A stretch of 43,027 nt of DNA from a filamentous cyanobacterium CCT1 (GTDB lineage Bacteria; Cyanobacteriota; Cyanobacteriia; Phormidesmidales; Phormidesmidaceae), in contig PYER01000022.1 of NCBI GenBank assembly GCA_003017855.1, positions 1 to 43,027 on the forward strand. The letters are read 5' to 3'. Below are positions 1-8,773 of the stretch, one piece after another (positions within the stretch are counted from its first letter, which is position 1; each line of letters starts with the position of its first letter). A program made the translations under genes and the position numbers. Under the pieces are notes generated by a model. That model made no database searches. It saw only the letters and a list, made by a program, of their open reading frames with translations, and had not been told where the DNA came from.

Positions 1-1808
1 CTCCCCGCCCGCAGCTGCACCGTCGCAAAACGGGGGTCGTCTTTCAGCGCCTCTTGCATCGCTAAACCCGCCTCGTTGGTGGCCGCTAGAGACGACCCTG
101 GATATAGCAGCATTGCATTTACCAGCGATGGCTCCTGAAACTCGGGTAAAAACACCCGCCCCAGACTCGAAAACACCACCAGCGACGCCACCAAAGCCGC
201 CATCGCAATAGCCAACACCAGTTTGGCGCGGGCCATGACAAACCGCAACGCCGGTCGATACAGCCGCTGAGAAGACCTGCTAACCCAGGTTTCATCACTT
301 GGCAGCGGGCAGCGGGCCAGCAAGATGGCGCATAGCGCTGGAGAGAGCGTCATGGCCACCAGGGTAGAGGCAAAAATCGATACCAGGTAGGCCACCCCCA
401 TGGGGGCAAAAATTCGGCCCTCTACTCCGGTTAGGCTAAAAATAGGGGCAAACACCACCGCAATAATGACGGTGGAAAAAATAACGCTTACCCGCACCTC
501 GACCGATGTGTCGTAGACCACCTTAAACGGGTGTTCTGGGGTGCCTGCCAGCTGGTTTTTGCGCAGCCCGCGATAGGCGTTCTCCATATCCACAATCGAG
601 TCATCGACCACTGAGCCAATGGCGACCGCCAACCCGCCCAGGGTCATGGTGTTGATGCCCTGGCCAAAGGCATTGAGAATGATCATGCCCACCAAAATCG
701 ACAGCGGAATGGCGCTCAGCGTAATCACCGCCGTGCGCCAGTTCATCAAGAACAGCAGCAAAATAACCGAGACGATAATAATGCCGTCTCGCAGGGAACC
801 CAGCACGTTTTCGACCGAGGCCTCAATGAAGTTCTCCTGCCGAAAGGTTTCGGTGACAACAACATCCTCAGGTAGAGCTGCTTTGAGTTCTTCCATGGCG
901 GCTTCTACCGCCCGCGTGACGGTGGGGGTATCGTTGAGGGGTTGCTTGTTGACCACCATCACCACCGCCCGCTGGCCCCCCACACTGCCGTCGCCCCGCT
1001 GAAGCGCGGCTCCAATGCGCACATCAGCGACATCTTGCAGCTTGACGGGGCGGCCATCTCGGGCGGCTACCACCGACTCTTGCAGTTGCTCAAGCGAGTC
1101 GAGACGACCTACACCGCGAATAATCAGCTCCTGGTCGGGAGTGTTGAGGAATCCACCTGCGGCATTGACGTTGGCCGCCTCAGCGGCTTCGGCCACCTCT
1201 TGCAGCGAAACGTCAAAGGCCACCAGCCGCTCTGGGTCAACCAGCACCTGGTACTGCCGCACGTCGCCGCCGTAGGCAATCACCTGAGAAATACCGGGCA
1301 CCGCCAGCAGCCGGTTAATCACATCGCGATCCACCAGTCGCCGCACCTCCATCAGGGGGGTGGTTTCCGCCGTAAAGGCGTACATTAAAATCGTGCCGAT
1401 GGGTGACGAAATCGGCGAAATTTGGGGAATGCCTACCCCCTCCGGGAGCCTCTCCTGCACCTGCTGAAGGCGCTCTGTGACCAGCTGCCGCGCCTGGTAA
1501 ACGTCGGTACCCCACCGAAAAATCACCCTTACGACCGAAATGCTGACTGCTGAAGACGATCGCACCGTTTCAACTCCAGGGGTGCCGTTGACGGCACTCT
1601 CAATCGGTAAGGTAATGAGTGACTCAACCTCTTCGGGGGCGAGTCCGGGCGCTTCGGTTTGAATTTCTACCTGGGGCGGCGCAAAGTCAGGAAACACGTC
1701 CAGCGGCATTTGGGTGAGGTTGTAGATCCCCAGAAACGTCACCACGATCGCCCCGATAACCACCAGCCACCGCTGGGCGATCGACCACTTGAGAATGTTA
1801 TCTAGCAT
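1..1808 (-). CDS. CzcA/CusA-type heavy-metal RND efflux pump, N-terminal part (runs off the window)
   Basis: Inner-membrane proton-driven pump subunit that exports metal ions through a tripartite complex with the HlyD-type adaptor next door and a TolC-like channel. The frame opens with ATG at 1808 (MLDNILKWSIAQRWLVV, the usual first transmembrane segment) and stays open for about 602 codons to the left edge; full proteins of this family are about 1,030-1,060 residues, so the C-terminal 40% is missing. Visible family marks are MPLDVFPDFAPPQVEI, the pore-domain segment, and TM4 with AVAIGSVVDDSIVDMENAYRG, whose acidic residues carry the proton relay. The adaptor gene lies 102 bp upstream on the same strand, so both are probably one operon. 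Metal specificity cannot be read with certainty; the surrounding DUF305 and multicopper oxidase genes favour copper or silver. Confidence 0.93.
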   Translation of the reverse strand, partial: MLDNILKWSIAQRWLVVIGAIVVTFLGIYNLTQMPLDVFPDFAPPQVEIQTEAPGLAPEEVESLITLPIESAVNGTPGVETVRSSSAVSISVVRVIFRWGTDVYQARQLVTERLQQVQERLPEGVGIPQISPISSPIGTILMYAFTAETTPLMEVRRLVDRDVINRLLAVPGISQVIAYGGDVRQYQVLVDPERLVAFDVSLQEVAEAAEAANVNAAGGFLNTPDQELIIRGVGRLDSLEQLQESVVAARDGRPVKLQDVADVRIGAALQRGDGSVGGQRAVVMVVNKQPLNDTPTVTRAVEAAMEELKAALPEDVVVTETFRQENFIEASVENVLGSLRDGIIIVSVILLLFLMNWRTAVITLSAIPLSILVGMIILNAFGQGINTMTLGGLAVAIGSVVDDSIVDMENAYRGLRKNQLAGTPEHPFKVVYDTSVEVRVSVIFSTVIIAVVFAPIFSLTGVEGRIFAPMGVAYLVSIFASTLVAMTLSPALCAILLARCPLPSDETWVSRSSQRLYRPALRFVMARAKLVLAIAMAALVASLVVFSSLGRVFLPEFQEPSLVNAMLLYPGSSLAATNEAGLAMQEALKDDPRFATVQLRAG

Positions 1809-1910
1809 TGTTGTTGTTCAAAAGTTGGCAGAGTAGGTTAGCTCACCATAACCGTCGTAGGGTGGGCAATGCCCGCCATCTGGAAAGCGTCTTTCCAGAC
1901 ATCCTCATAG

Positions 1911-3557
1911 CTACTTATGTGAGGGCTCTCCCTCTTCGACCAAAGGAGCAGCAAGGGATGGTCCAGTGCCATAGCGAGGATGCCCTTGTGATGAGGGCGA
2001 AACCGCCTCGTCACCGATCGTCAGAGCGTAGGCCGGGCGCTGTCGCCTGGCCCACCAAATTCCGGCAGCAAAGGTGGTCATGGCGATCGCACCACTACCC
2101 AACCCCATCGCCCACCAGGGAACGCTTGGAGCTGCGACCGCCTCAACGGGTGCGGCAGTTTCCTCTGTTGCCTCAGCACTCCCGCCCCGCAACGACTGAG
2201 CATAGAGCTGATTAGCCCGCTGGGTGACAATTTCATCGCCCTCAAATAGGCCGCTCAGCACTTCGACCTGATCGCCCGCCGTTCGCCCCAGGGTGACATC
2301 AACCGGCTCAAAGGCGTTGCCGTTGCGCACAAACACCAGGGTTTGGCTGCTGGCTTCGACCACTGCCGATTGAGGAATGGCCATCACCGCTTCTGAAGTG
2401 CTCTCGGTTAAGACTTCTAGGGACGCAAACATACCAGGCTTGAGGGTGCCTTGAGCATTGTCGAGTTCTGCCTGTACGGGCACGACCCGCGTTTCACCAT
2501 CGACCACCGAACCTATCGTGGTAATTTGGCCCTCAAAAATTTGATCGGGCAGGCTGGCCACGGTAATTCGCACCCGCTGGCCGGGGGAGACCTGAGGGAG
2601 GTCTTTTTCAAAAATGTTGGCGGTGGCTAGCACCGTGCGGTTGTCCACAATGGTCATCAGCACGGCTCCGGCATCCTGGGCAGATTCCCCCAGGGTTACA
2701 TCGCGATCGGCAATGGTGCCTGCGATCGGCGCTTTGATGGTGATAGTGCCGTCTGGGTTAGCCGTGGCCCCGAGCTGCTGTAGCCGGGTTTGGTAGGTCT
2801 GTGAGCTGAGCTGAGAGCGGGAGCGGGCAACGTTGAGGGCGGTCTGGGCCTGCGCCACTCCTGTGCGAGCACTGAGAACCTCTAACTGGCTTTCGGCCTC
2901 TGCCAAAGCCCGCTTGGCATCCGCCAAACCCGCCTCAGAGGCCAGCAGTTCGCGGCGGGCGATCGCCCCTTCCGCCGCCAGTTCTGCGTCGCGATCGTAC
3001 TGCTCTTGGGCTACTCGAACATCCGTCCGGGCCGCTTCAATGGCCCTCAGGGCAATCTGCTGCTGTTGCTGGTAGCTCTGTCGGGCTAGCTGCAAATCGG
3101 CCTCGGCCTGCTGTACGTCTCCCTGGCGCTCAGCAGAGTTTTCGAGGGCGGTCACCCGCAATTCGGCCAGCTCGCCGCTGGTAATCACCGCTAGCGCCTG
3201 ACCTGCCTCTACCTGCTGCCCCGGCTCCACTAGCAGCTTGGTTACCGTACCGCCGACTGGGTTCGTTACAGTCACCTGTCGCCCCGGCGAGGCTTCAATT
3301 TGCCCCGTTGCCTTCACCCCAAAGGCCAAAACCTGACGCTTGACCGGCTCTACGATCAAACCAATACGGTCAGCGACTTCTGCATCGACGGCAATGCCCG
3401 CTGGGTGCGTTCCCGCTCCGCCCCCTTGAAACTCATCTCCGTGACCGCCATGGGCCAAGGCAGCGCCCGCAGGAGTTAGTAACAGTATCAGCAAAGCAAG
3501 CCGGGGGAGCGATCGCCCCCTGGCCACAATACACAAGCGATCGGAGATAGCTGTCAT
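1911..3557 (-). CDS. HlyD/CzcB-type periplasmic adaptor of the RND pump
   Basis: Membrane-fusion protein (548 residues) linking the RND pump to the outer-membrane channel. It has an N-terminal signal/anchor (about residues 16-36), then a His-rich stretch AHGGHGDEFQGG that may bind metal, a lipoyl-like half (VTNPVGGTVTKLLVEPGQQVEAG), a long Ala/Gln-rich coiled coil (about 130-250), the second lipoyl half (IKAPIAGTIADRDVTLGE) and beta-barrel domains. A C-terminal transmembrane helix (about 478-500, VPWWAMGLGSG onward) is an unusual addition for this family. The start at 3557 puts a plausible signal peptide first. Upstream at 3633-3650 lies the direct-repeat operator shared by the copper units. 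Confidence 0.92.
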   Translation of the reverse strand: MTAISDRLCIVARGRSLPRLALLILLLTPAGAALAHGGHGDEFQGGGAGTHPAGIAVDAEVADRIGLIVEPVKRQVLAFGVKATGQIEASPGRQVTVTNPVGGTVTKLLVEPGQQVEAGQALAVITSGELAELRVTALENSAERQGDVQQAEADLQLARQSYQQQQQIALRAIEAARTDVRVAQEQYDRDAELAAEGAIARRELLASEAGLADAKRALAEAESQLEVLSARTGVAQAQTALNVARSRSQLSSQTYQTRLQQLGATANPDGTITIKAPIAGTIADRDVTLGESAQDAGAVLMTIVDNRTVLATANIFEKDLPQVSPGQRVRITVASLPDQIFEGQITTIGSVVDGETRVVPVQAELDNAQGTLKPGMFASLEVLTESTSEAVMAIPQSAVVEASSQTLVFVRNGNAFEPVDVTLGRTAGDQVEVLSGLFEGDEIVTQRANQLYAQSLRGGSAEATEETAAPVEAVAAPSVPWWAMGLGSGAIAMTTFAAGIWWARRQRPAYALTIGDEAVSPSSQGHPRYGTGPSLAAPLVEEGEPSHK

Positions 3558-3947
3558 AGGCGTGCCCTTGAACCACTCAGTTACAGTCTACGGAGAAAAA
3601 TGCCATCAGCCCCCCAAACATCCCACAGAAAAATGAAATCGGGATGAAATTGGTTAGCTTTAATTGAGAAATCAATAATTCGCCCAGAAAAAATCCCCCA
3701 TAAGGCTGAGCTGAATTGCGCTAAGCATTACATCTAACAAAAACTATTTGGAATAAAAATCGGGCTGCTGAATTCACTCAAAAAGCTAAAGATTTCGCAA
3801 AATTTCTAGGTGATAAAATGCACTCTAATTTTTCTAATGAAAATTTCATTCTTAGCTTAGGCAACTATCAGGAAATAGCCCGATCATCAAGCTACTATAG
3901 TGAAAGATCCGCAACCAAGCGCGGATGTAATGGTACTCATGGAGAAA
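3558..3947. other. 390-bp intergenic region between divergent units
   Basis: No convincing gene here. It carries the promoter of the RND operon (leftward), the direct-repeat operator at 3633-3650 and, at its right end, the ribosome binding site (GGAG) of the small EF-hand gene. The region 3660-3900 is AT-rich. A short open frame from 3818 has no ribosome binding site and no recognisable product. Confidence 0.6.
3633..3650 (+). promoter_or_regulatory. Direct-repeat operator A (ATGAAAT ... ATGAAAT, 11-bp period)
   Basis: Heptamers at 3633 and 3644, exactly one helical turn apart, 76-93 bp upstream of the adaptor start at 3557. The same layout recurs at 6650, 7691, 8728 and 8774, always next to a copper-type unit. 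OmpR-family regulators bind direct repeats of this period; assignment to such a regulator is inference. Confidence 0.65.
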
Positions 3948-4127
3948 ATGATGAAGAAGTACTTTCTTTCTATGCTTGCGATCGCACTGGGCTCAATGGT
4001 TTTAGCTCCTGTAGCTAGCGCTTCAGGGCAGACTAACTTTAACGACTTGTCTGCCGATCTGAACGGCGATGGCGTTGTCACCCTCGTCGAGCTTAAGCAA
4101 CACAACGCTGACTATAGACAAAGCTAA
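3948..4127 (+). CDS. Small secreted protein with one EF-hand-like loop
   Basis: Fifty-nine residues from ATG 3948 (MMKKYFLSMLAIALGSMVL). The start is chosen because GGAG sits four bases upstream and the signal peptide then begins correctly. After cleavage near ASA-SG the mature part is about 35 residues with DLNGDGVVTLVEL, a DxNxDGxVxxxE calcium-loop pattern. It is a stand-alone single EF loop; real EF-hands work in pairs, so it may dimerise or be a remnant of a larger dockerin-like protein. It is followed by a strong terminator. Role unknown; the setting between copper genes makes a periplasmic metal-binding role possible. Confidence 0.6.
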   Translation: MMKKYFLSMLAIALGSMVLAPVASASGQTNFNDLSADLNGDGVVTLVELKQHNADYRQS

Positions 4128-4205
4128 TCAGCAAGTACCTCTGGAGGGATTAAACCTCTTCAGAGGTAACTAATGCATATCTTAACCTCGCTCTGATACA
4201 CTTCA

Positions 4206-4240
4206 AACCCTACTACGAACTAGTTCGTGGTGGGGTTTTA
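4206..4240 (+). terminator. Rho-independent terminator after the EF-hand gene
   Basis: Stem CCCTACTACGAAC / GTTCGTGGTGGGG (two G-T pairs) around a TA loop, followed by TTTTATT. The preceding AAA on the other strand makes it possibly bidirectional, also serving the convergent tolC-like gene. Confidence 0.85.
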
Positions 4241-4312
4241 TTATTGGCTTAGCCTGACAAAAAATAGTCAAACCATCGACATAGTCTACAAAGACGCTCT
4301 ATTCATTCTACT

Positions 4313-5734
4313 TTAATTGGGTTGTGCAGTGAATTGCTCGGTTGCTCTATTAATTGCTGCTAACGACCGATTGTAGTCTATGATTGCGTTTGCCAAATTG
4401 CCTTCTGCTTCAGCTAAATCTCCAATGGCACTTAATACATCTAGTTGAGTGCCTACACCTGCATTAAACCTTAAGTTGGCCAATCTAAGTGCCTCCTGCG
4501 CCTGCTGTACCGCTACAGTAGCCGTAGTGATATTTTCTTGATTAGCCGTCAAATTAAAATAAGCATCTTCAACTTCCAAACGAATACTGTTGCGAGTTTG
4601 GGAGAACTGAGTTTCTGCAATTTCCGATTCCTTATCTTGCTGAGCCGCCGATGCTGAAGCAGCACCCCCATCAAAGAGTTGCCACTGTAATCTAGCGCCC
4701 ACGCTGAACCCATCATTCAGCGCGGTTGAATTGCCACTTAAAGCCTGCTGAAGGCCATAGTTGGCGACTAAGCTAAGGTTAGGTCTTACCGCTGCCAGGG
4801 CAATTTGTCTCTGGCGTTGGGCAATTGTGCGCTGGGCCAAAACCTGCGATAGCTCAACGCGACTTTGATAGGCCAGTATAATACTCTCCTCTAAGGTTAG
4901 CGGCCAGCCTCCAGCAATTTCTACAGGCAACGTATCAACATTTACTGAAGCTGGTAAATTCAGCCTGCGTGATAGTTGTCTCTGCGCAATTTGTCGCTGG
5001 CTTTGCACCTGCGTCAAGTCTTGGCGGGCATTGGCCACCTGCACCTCCGCCCGGAGCACGTCAAACTGAGTGCCCACGCCAGCACGTTCTCTTAAAATTG
5101 TGTCCTGTAGATTTCGCTCCGCTTCATCTAGAAAGGCCTGGCTAATACGAATTTGCTCAACAGCTAGCTGTAAGGCGTAATAATCATTGGCGGTATCGAG
5201 CAGAAGTTGCGCCCTACGCCGATTGATGTCTAGTTCAGCAATTCGAACTTGCTCTTCGGCTACTTGTATTCTGGCCTGTCTACCTCCTGACAAGCCCAAG
5301 TCATAAAGAGCCTCAAGGTCTCCTCTTAAAGTTGTTTGGTTGTCATTCTCTTCGCTATTACTTTGCAATGTTGATGCCAAGCCAACAGTTGGATACAGTT
5401 CTGCTCTAGCTTCTCTAAGCGCAAACTGACTGCGTTCTAGCTCTAGTAAGGCAATCTGAAGATCTTCGTTGTTGCGCAATGCTAGCTCAAAAGCTTCTTC
5501 TATAGAGAGAGTCTTTGTCGTAGTAATTTCAACAGCTTCTGGCTGAGTTGGCAAAAGCAGTAGATTAGGCTCCGGAGAAAGACGGTCAGGTCGTGAGGTA
5601 TCTTCTTTTGACTGAGGCAAAGATTGAGCAAGGGCTCTAGATGCAGTCAGGGGAGCAACGTCTAACACAATAGCCATGGCCAAACTGACTAGGACAGATG
5701 TAGAAAGTCGGAAATTTTGGCGCATATTTAACAA
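4313..5734 (-). CDS. TolC-family outer-membrane efflux channel
   Basis: Outer-membrane component (473 residues) of a tripartite pump, most likely partner of the RND/HlyD pair 0.8 kb away. It has a signal peptide ending RALAQ (about residue 37), then two homologous halves typical of the OEP family: IEEAFELALRNNEDLQIALLEL in the first and LEESIILAYQSRVELSQVLA in the second, each starting a long helical hairpin, with the conserved VGTQFDVLRAEVQVANA and VGTQLDVLSAIGDLAEAEG motifs. Length is normal. It lies 39 bp after the response-regulator gene, so the two are probably co-transcribed from the promoter near operator B. Confidence 0.92.
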   Translation of the reverse strand: MLNMRQNFRLSTSVLVSLAMAIVLDVAPLTASRALAQSLPQSKEDTSRPDRLSPEPNLLLLPTQPEAVEITTTKTLSIEEAFELALRNNEDLQIALLELERSQFALREARAELYPTVGLASTLQSNSEENDNQTTLRGDLEALYDLGLSGGRQARIQVAEEQVRIAELDINRRRAQLLLDTANDYYALQLAVEQIRISQAFLDEAERNLQDTILRERAGVGTQFDVLRAEVQVANARQDLTQVQSQRQIAQRQLSRRLNLPASVNVDTLPVEIAGGWPLTLEESIILAYQSRVELSQVLAQRTIAQRQRQIALAAVRPNLSLVANYGLQQALSGNSTALNDGFSVGARLQWQLFDGGAASASAAQQDKESEIAETQFSQTRNSIRLEVEDAYFNLTANQENITTATVAVQQAQEALRLANLRFNAGVGTQLDVLSAIGDLAEAEGNLANAIIDYNRSLAAINRATEQFTAQPN

Positions 5735-5773
5735 AAAAATGAGTACTCTTGACCGATTAAATCAACAGACAAA

Positions 5774-6502
5774 CTAGGCCAAGGCTAGAGATAAGGAATT
5801 TCTGGATCGGCCCCTAGCAGCAGTCTTGAGAATATATCCAAATCCTCGGATGGTGTGAATTAGCCGTTCTCTTTGGCCGTATTCCATCTTTTTTCTCAGA
5901 GAGCAAATATAAAACTGAAGTACGTTGCTTTCATGACCAAGATCGCAGTCATAGCTCCAAATGGCATCAATAATCTGCGACTTCTTGAGCGCTTCTTTAG
6001 GATGCTCAAGAAAGTAAGCCAGCAAATCAAACTCCTTAGCTGTTAGAGCTAATTCATGACCGCCTCGATATACCGTCCGGCTGTAGTGGCTGAGTGTCAC
6101 ATCAGAGAAAACAAGTATTCTCGATGCATCTTCGCTATCGTTTCTTCTTAGAAAAACTTTGATGTGCGCCAAAATTAAATCTAGGCTTATAGGTGTAGTG
6201 ATGTAGGCATCAGCCCCTGCTTCTAGAGCAGCCGCTTGCTTTTGAGGAGTAGTGTCTTTATCGATATACAAAATGGGGACTGGATTGCCTGTAGTCCTGA
6301 GCCTTCTGCATATATCAATAGCTGTTAAATCAGAAATAGACGAGCTAATAATTAGTGCGTCTGGCTCAATTTGGCGAATGTTGACAAGCCCGCTGAAGCC
6401 ATCTTCAAAGACGCTAACTAGGTAGCTCTCCTGAACTAGTTCTGACTCGATTAAACGAGCCAAGCTAGACTCATTCTCTATTACAAGAATATGTTTTGCC
6501 AT
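5774..6502 (-). CDS. OmpR-type DNA-binding protein with a degenerate receiver domain
   Basis: Winged-helix transcription factor, 242 residues from the ATG at 6502 (MAKHILVIENESSL); the frame also allows 6517. The receiver (1-120) keeps the fold but not the chemistry: the acidic pair is EN, the phospho-acceptor Asp is Ser (ALIISSSISD where families read LIILDLMLPD), and the conserved Lys is Thr (AYITTPIS for YLTKPF). The output domain (about 135-230) is intact, with LTAKEFDLLAYFLEHP and HTIRGFGYIL. It should therefore act without classical phosphorylation, or be controlled by another input. No histidine kinase gene is in the window. First gene of an apparent operon with the tolC-like gene; operator B lies about 135 bp upstream. 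Confidence 0.88.
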   Translation of the reverse strand: MAKHILVIENESSLARLIESELVQESYLVSVFEDGFSGLVNIRQIEPDALIISSSISDLTAIDICRRLRTTGNPVPILYIDKDTTPQKQAAALEAGADAYITTPISLDLILAHIKVFLRRNDSEDASRILVFSDVTLSHYSRTVYRGGHELALTAKEFDLLAYFLEHPKEALKKSQIIDAIWSYDCDLGHESNVLQFYICSLRKKMEYGQRERLIHTIRGFGYILKTAARGRSRNSLSLALA

Positions 6503-6517
6503 ACAAACCCACCTCAC

Positions 6518-6925
6518 TCTCTAAACTGAAAGCACCAAAAACAGAGCAGAGCCTATTCTAACTGCCAGAAAATAGGCTTCTCACTAGCATGTTAGGTACT
6601 AGGCTTTTTTCGCCTTTCAGTGTTTGTCGCTACAGTATGGCAAGCAAAAATGAAATGAACGTGAAAACTCTACCCAATTTAGAACGTATTTTTAGGTGGC
6701 TTGTCCAGTCATTATCATTAAGGCCGTCGCGTACCAAGCTTAGTATTGTTGGCCAGATGGTATCTAGACAAGGTACTGCGATAGGTTTCCCGCCTATAAT
6801 CATTTAGTCACATCGATAGATTTTTATGCTTGCTGAGTTCTAAAAATTAAGGCTAGAAAATATTCCATGCAAGACAGGCCCCAGCTCTTGGAGTGAGACC
6901 TGCCGAACTTTATTCGCTAATGAAA
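6518..6925. other. 408-bp intergenic region with operator B
   Basis: No supported gene. It holds the promoter region of the regulator/tolC unit and the direct repeat at 6650-6667. A 72-codon open frame (6589-6807, rightward) has no ribosome binding site and resembles nothing I know. Confidence 0.5.
6650..6667 (+). promoter_or_regulatory. Direct-repeat operator B (ATGAAAT ... GTGAAAA)
   Basis: Heptamers at 6650 and 6661, again 11 bp apart, upstream of the divergently placed regulator/tolC unit. One base of each heptamer differs from operator A. Confidence 0.6.
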
Positions 6926-7591
6926 TTACTGGCCGTACCAGTCTTTTCGCCACTGCTCCATTTGATCAATTTCGACCTGCTGGGTTGATAAAATATCTTG
7001 GGCGAGTTGTTGAACGTCTGGTCGGCTACTTTTCTCTAGGGCGTCTTGCGCCATAGCTAATGCCCCCTCATGGTGGGGAATCATGCCATTGATAAAACGT
7101 AGGTCAAATTCATTATCGGCAGCGCCCAAGTCGCCACTCATCATCATGGTGGCCTGCATATCAGGCGTCATGGCCATGGAATGTCCCATGGCTGAATGAT
7201 ACATGACGGGCTCTTCGCTGGCATTTGGGTACCACGCTTGCCGCCACTGCTGCATACGGTCAATCTCGACCTGCTGGGCAGCGATAATCTCCTCTGCCAA
7301 CTGCTTTACTTCATCGCGCTGCGAGTTTTGCAAAGCCGATTCAGCCATGGCGATCGCACCCTGGTGATGCAAAATCATGCCGTCAATAAACCGTAAGTCG
7401 AACTCCTCGTCACTAGGGCCGAGATCCATCATCATGGAATGGTCGCCCATTGGTTCATCTCCCATGGGCATAGCGGCAGAGTCTGATTCTTTAGGGGCCG
7501 AGGATGACGTATTGCAAGCGCTCACCATTAAAGGCAGGGACACCAGTCCACCCACTACTATCCACGAAGCCAATATTTTTCTCAAAGTCAT
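6926..7591 (-). CDS. Tandem DUF305 periplasmic protein, CopM-like copper binder
   Basis: Secreted protein, 221 residues, with a lipobox-like signal (LMVSAC around 22-26, so possibly a lipoprotein). Two tandem DUF305 units follow, about 58-120 and 150-220, each with EFDLRFI(D/N)GMIxHHxGAxAMA and a closing QQVEID(R/Q)MxQWR. The linkers are Met- and His-rich (MPMGDEPMGDHSMMMD; MYHSAMGHSMAMTPDM). DUF305 proteins with these Met/His motifs include cyanobacterial CopM, a periplasmic copper-binding protein. The internal duplication suggests higher metal capacity. Operator C lies 100 bp upstream. Identity as a copper protein is inference from family and context. Confidence 0.88.
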   Translation of the reverse strand: MTLRKILASWIVVGGLVSLPLMVSACNTSSSAPKESDSAAMPMGDEPMGDHSMMMDLGPSDEEFDLRFIDGMILHHQGAIAMAESALQNSQRDEVKQLAEEIIAAQQVEIDRMQQWRQAWYPNASEEPVMYHSAMGHSMAMTPDMQATMMMSGDLGAADNEFDLRFINGMIPHHEGALAMAQDALEKSSRPDVQQLAQDILSTQQVEIDQMEQWRKDWYGQ

Positions 7592-7690
7592 CGGATGTCA
7601 AACCTCTTTTCCATCACAAAGGCGGTTGCTCGCTTTCAAACGCGCTGACGCGCTCGGCACAACTGTCGGTTCTAAGCTTGACACTCAAAA

Positions 7691-7708
7691 ATGAAATGCG
7701 AGTGAAAT
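7691..7708 (+). promoter_or_regulatory. Direct-repeat operator C (ATGAAAT ... GTGAAAT)
   Basis: Heptamers at 7691 and 7702, 11 bp apart, 100-117 bp upstream of the DUF305 gene start at 7591. Confidence 0.62.
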
Positions 7709-7867
7709 GGAAGAGGTCTGATCACCCTGGCAAGGTTCTGCGATCAGCAATGGATTCTGGGATTGGCTGTGCCGAGGCGCGTCGAGCAGGTCTATCCGCT
7801 CGTGATAGCGAATGGTAGAAGCTGGCACCTCGGCTTGGCGACTCAGGTCATGAATTAACATCTGTGC

Positions 7868-8146
7868 CTATTTTGACCGCCCAACCCCTGCGGCTGCCAG
7901 AGCGTCGCGGGAAATCGGCTGCTGTTGACGGCAACAGTCCACCAATGCGCCATCGACCACCACGGCGGGAAGCCGATGGATGCCGTAGTCCTCCAGTTTT
8001 TGGCGAGCGGTGGCCGTGATTTGCTCACTGCGTACATCCCACACTTGAATCTGGCAAGCTGTACAGCTCATCTGCTGCACCAGAGCCACGGCCTCGTCGC
8101 ACCGAGGGCACCCGGCTACAAAAATTTCAACTTGTCGTTGAGTCAT
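7868..8146 (-). CDS. Small thioredoxin-fold protein with a CPRC motif
   Basis: Ninety-two residues, cytoplasmic (no signal peptide). EIFVAGCPRCDEAV gives a CxxC active-site motif at the start of helix 1, and YGIHRLPAVVVDG supplies the cis-Pro segment of a glutaredoxin/thioredoxin fold. Two extra Cys pairs (SCTAC; DCC) could bind metal. Small proteins of this type often accompany mercury or heavy-metal loci; the substrate is not evident. Its promoter has the MerR-type 19-bp spacer at 8172-8202, so it is likely a target of the MerR regulator at 11455. Confidence 0.82.
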   Translation of the reverse strand: MTQRQVEIFVAGCPRCDEAVALVQQMSCTACQIQVWDVRSEQITATARQKLEDYGIHRLPAVVVDGALVDCCRQQQPISRDALAAAGVGRSK

Positions 8147-8171
8147 TTCATTACCTTGGAAGTTGTGTTCA

Positions 8172-8202
8172 CTCTAAACCTTGAACCTAGCTTCAAGGTC
8201 AA
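8172..8202 (-). promoter_or_regulatory. MerR-type promoter of the thioredoxin-like gene
   Basis: Leftward -35 TTGACC (8197-8202) and -10 TTAGAG (8172-8177) are separated by 19 bp, the stretched spacing that MerR regulators untwist. The spacer sits within a perfect dyad, ACCTTGAA - CCTAGC - TTCAAGGT, at 8178-8199. The promoter lies 26 bp upstream of the start codon. Confidence 0.82.
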
Positions 8203-8320
8203 GGGGGAGGCTAAACTCCGATTCGGTATGACAATTTACCAAACGCCCTTGACTCTCTAACGACTTTAGGGTTTAGCCTGAGATGACGGTTAATGCAGCA
8301 ACTGATGCGAGGCCTCTATT

Positions 8321-8680
8321 GTGGATCCTTTGGATATAAACCCTTCAGATCTTAGAATCTCAGCAGACCTGGCTCCAGAAGTGTTGGCGCTGGCAGCGCG
8401 ACTACAGGCTGAGCAGCAAAGCAGCTACTCTCTGGAGGAATTAGTTGACGCAGGAGCTGAGGCTAACATTGAGCCGGAGTATATTCGTCAGGCAGCGCAA
8501 CAGATTCAATCACAACAGATTCAGGCGACATCGCGCCCCGCCAGCTTCTCTTGGCTAGCTAAGGGCGGTGCGATGGCGGCAGTAATTGTGGTCGCGCTAT
8601 TCGGTACGACGCTAATTGGCGGCTCCGCCGGTATAGGTTGCCATGCCAGGATGGATGCGGTAGAAAGCCATCGCCGATGA
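8321..8680 (+). CDS. Hypothetical protein, possibly truncated, GTG start
   Basis: I do not recognise the family. From GTG 8321 (GAGG nine bases upstream) it gives 119 residues: an acidic helical N-terminal half (APEVLALAARLQAEQQSSYSLEELVDAGAEANI, and so on to about 75), then one hydrophobic segment (KGGAMAAVIVVALFGTTLIGG, about 85-107), and a short tail that looks out of character (CHARMDAVESHRR). The N-terminal pattern resembles cyanobacterial proteins that continue past the membrane segment, so a frameshift near 8630 may have cut it. Confidence 0.5.
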   Translation: MDPLDINPSDLRISADLAPEVLALAARLQAEQQSSYSLEELVDAGAEANIEPEYIRQAAQQIQSQQIQATSRPASFSWLAKGGAMAAVIVVALFGTTLIGGSAGIGCHARMDAVESHRR

Positions 8681-8727
8681 CCCAAAGCTAGCCGCAGACC
8701 TAACTTAGCGACTGCGGCGTCTCAATT

Positions 8728-8745
8728 ATGAAATAAATATGAAAG
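8728..8745 (+). promoter_or_regulatory. Direct-repeat operator D (ATGAAAT ... ATGAAAG)
   Basis: Heptamers at 8728 and 8739, 11 bp apart, 50-67 bp upstream of the multicopper oxidase start. Confidence 0.6.
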
Positions 8746-8773
8746 TGCCTCGCTATCCACTATGCTTTTGATT

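Noticed and set aside
6589-6807. 72-codon rightward open frame between the regulator and DUF305 genes
   Set aside because: No ribosome binding site, no protein-like pattern, and it overlaps operator B.
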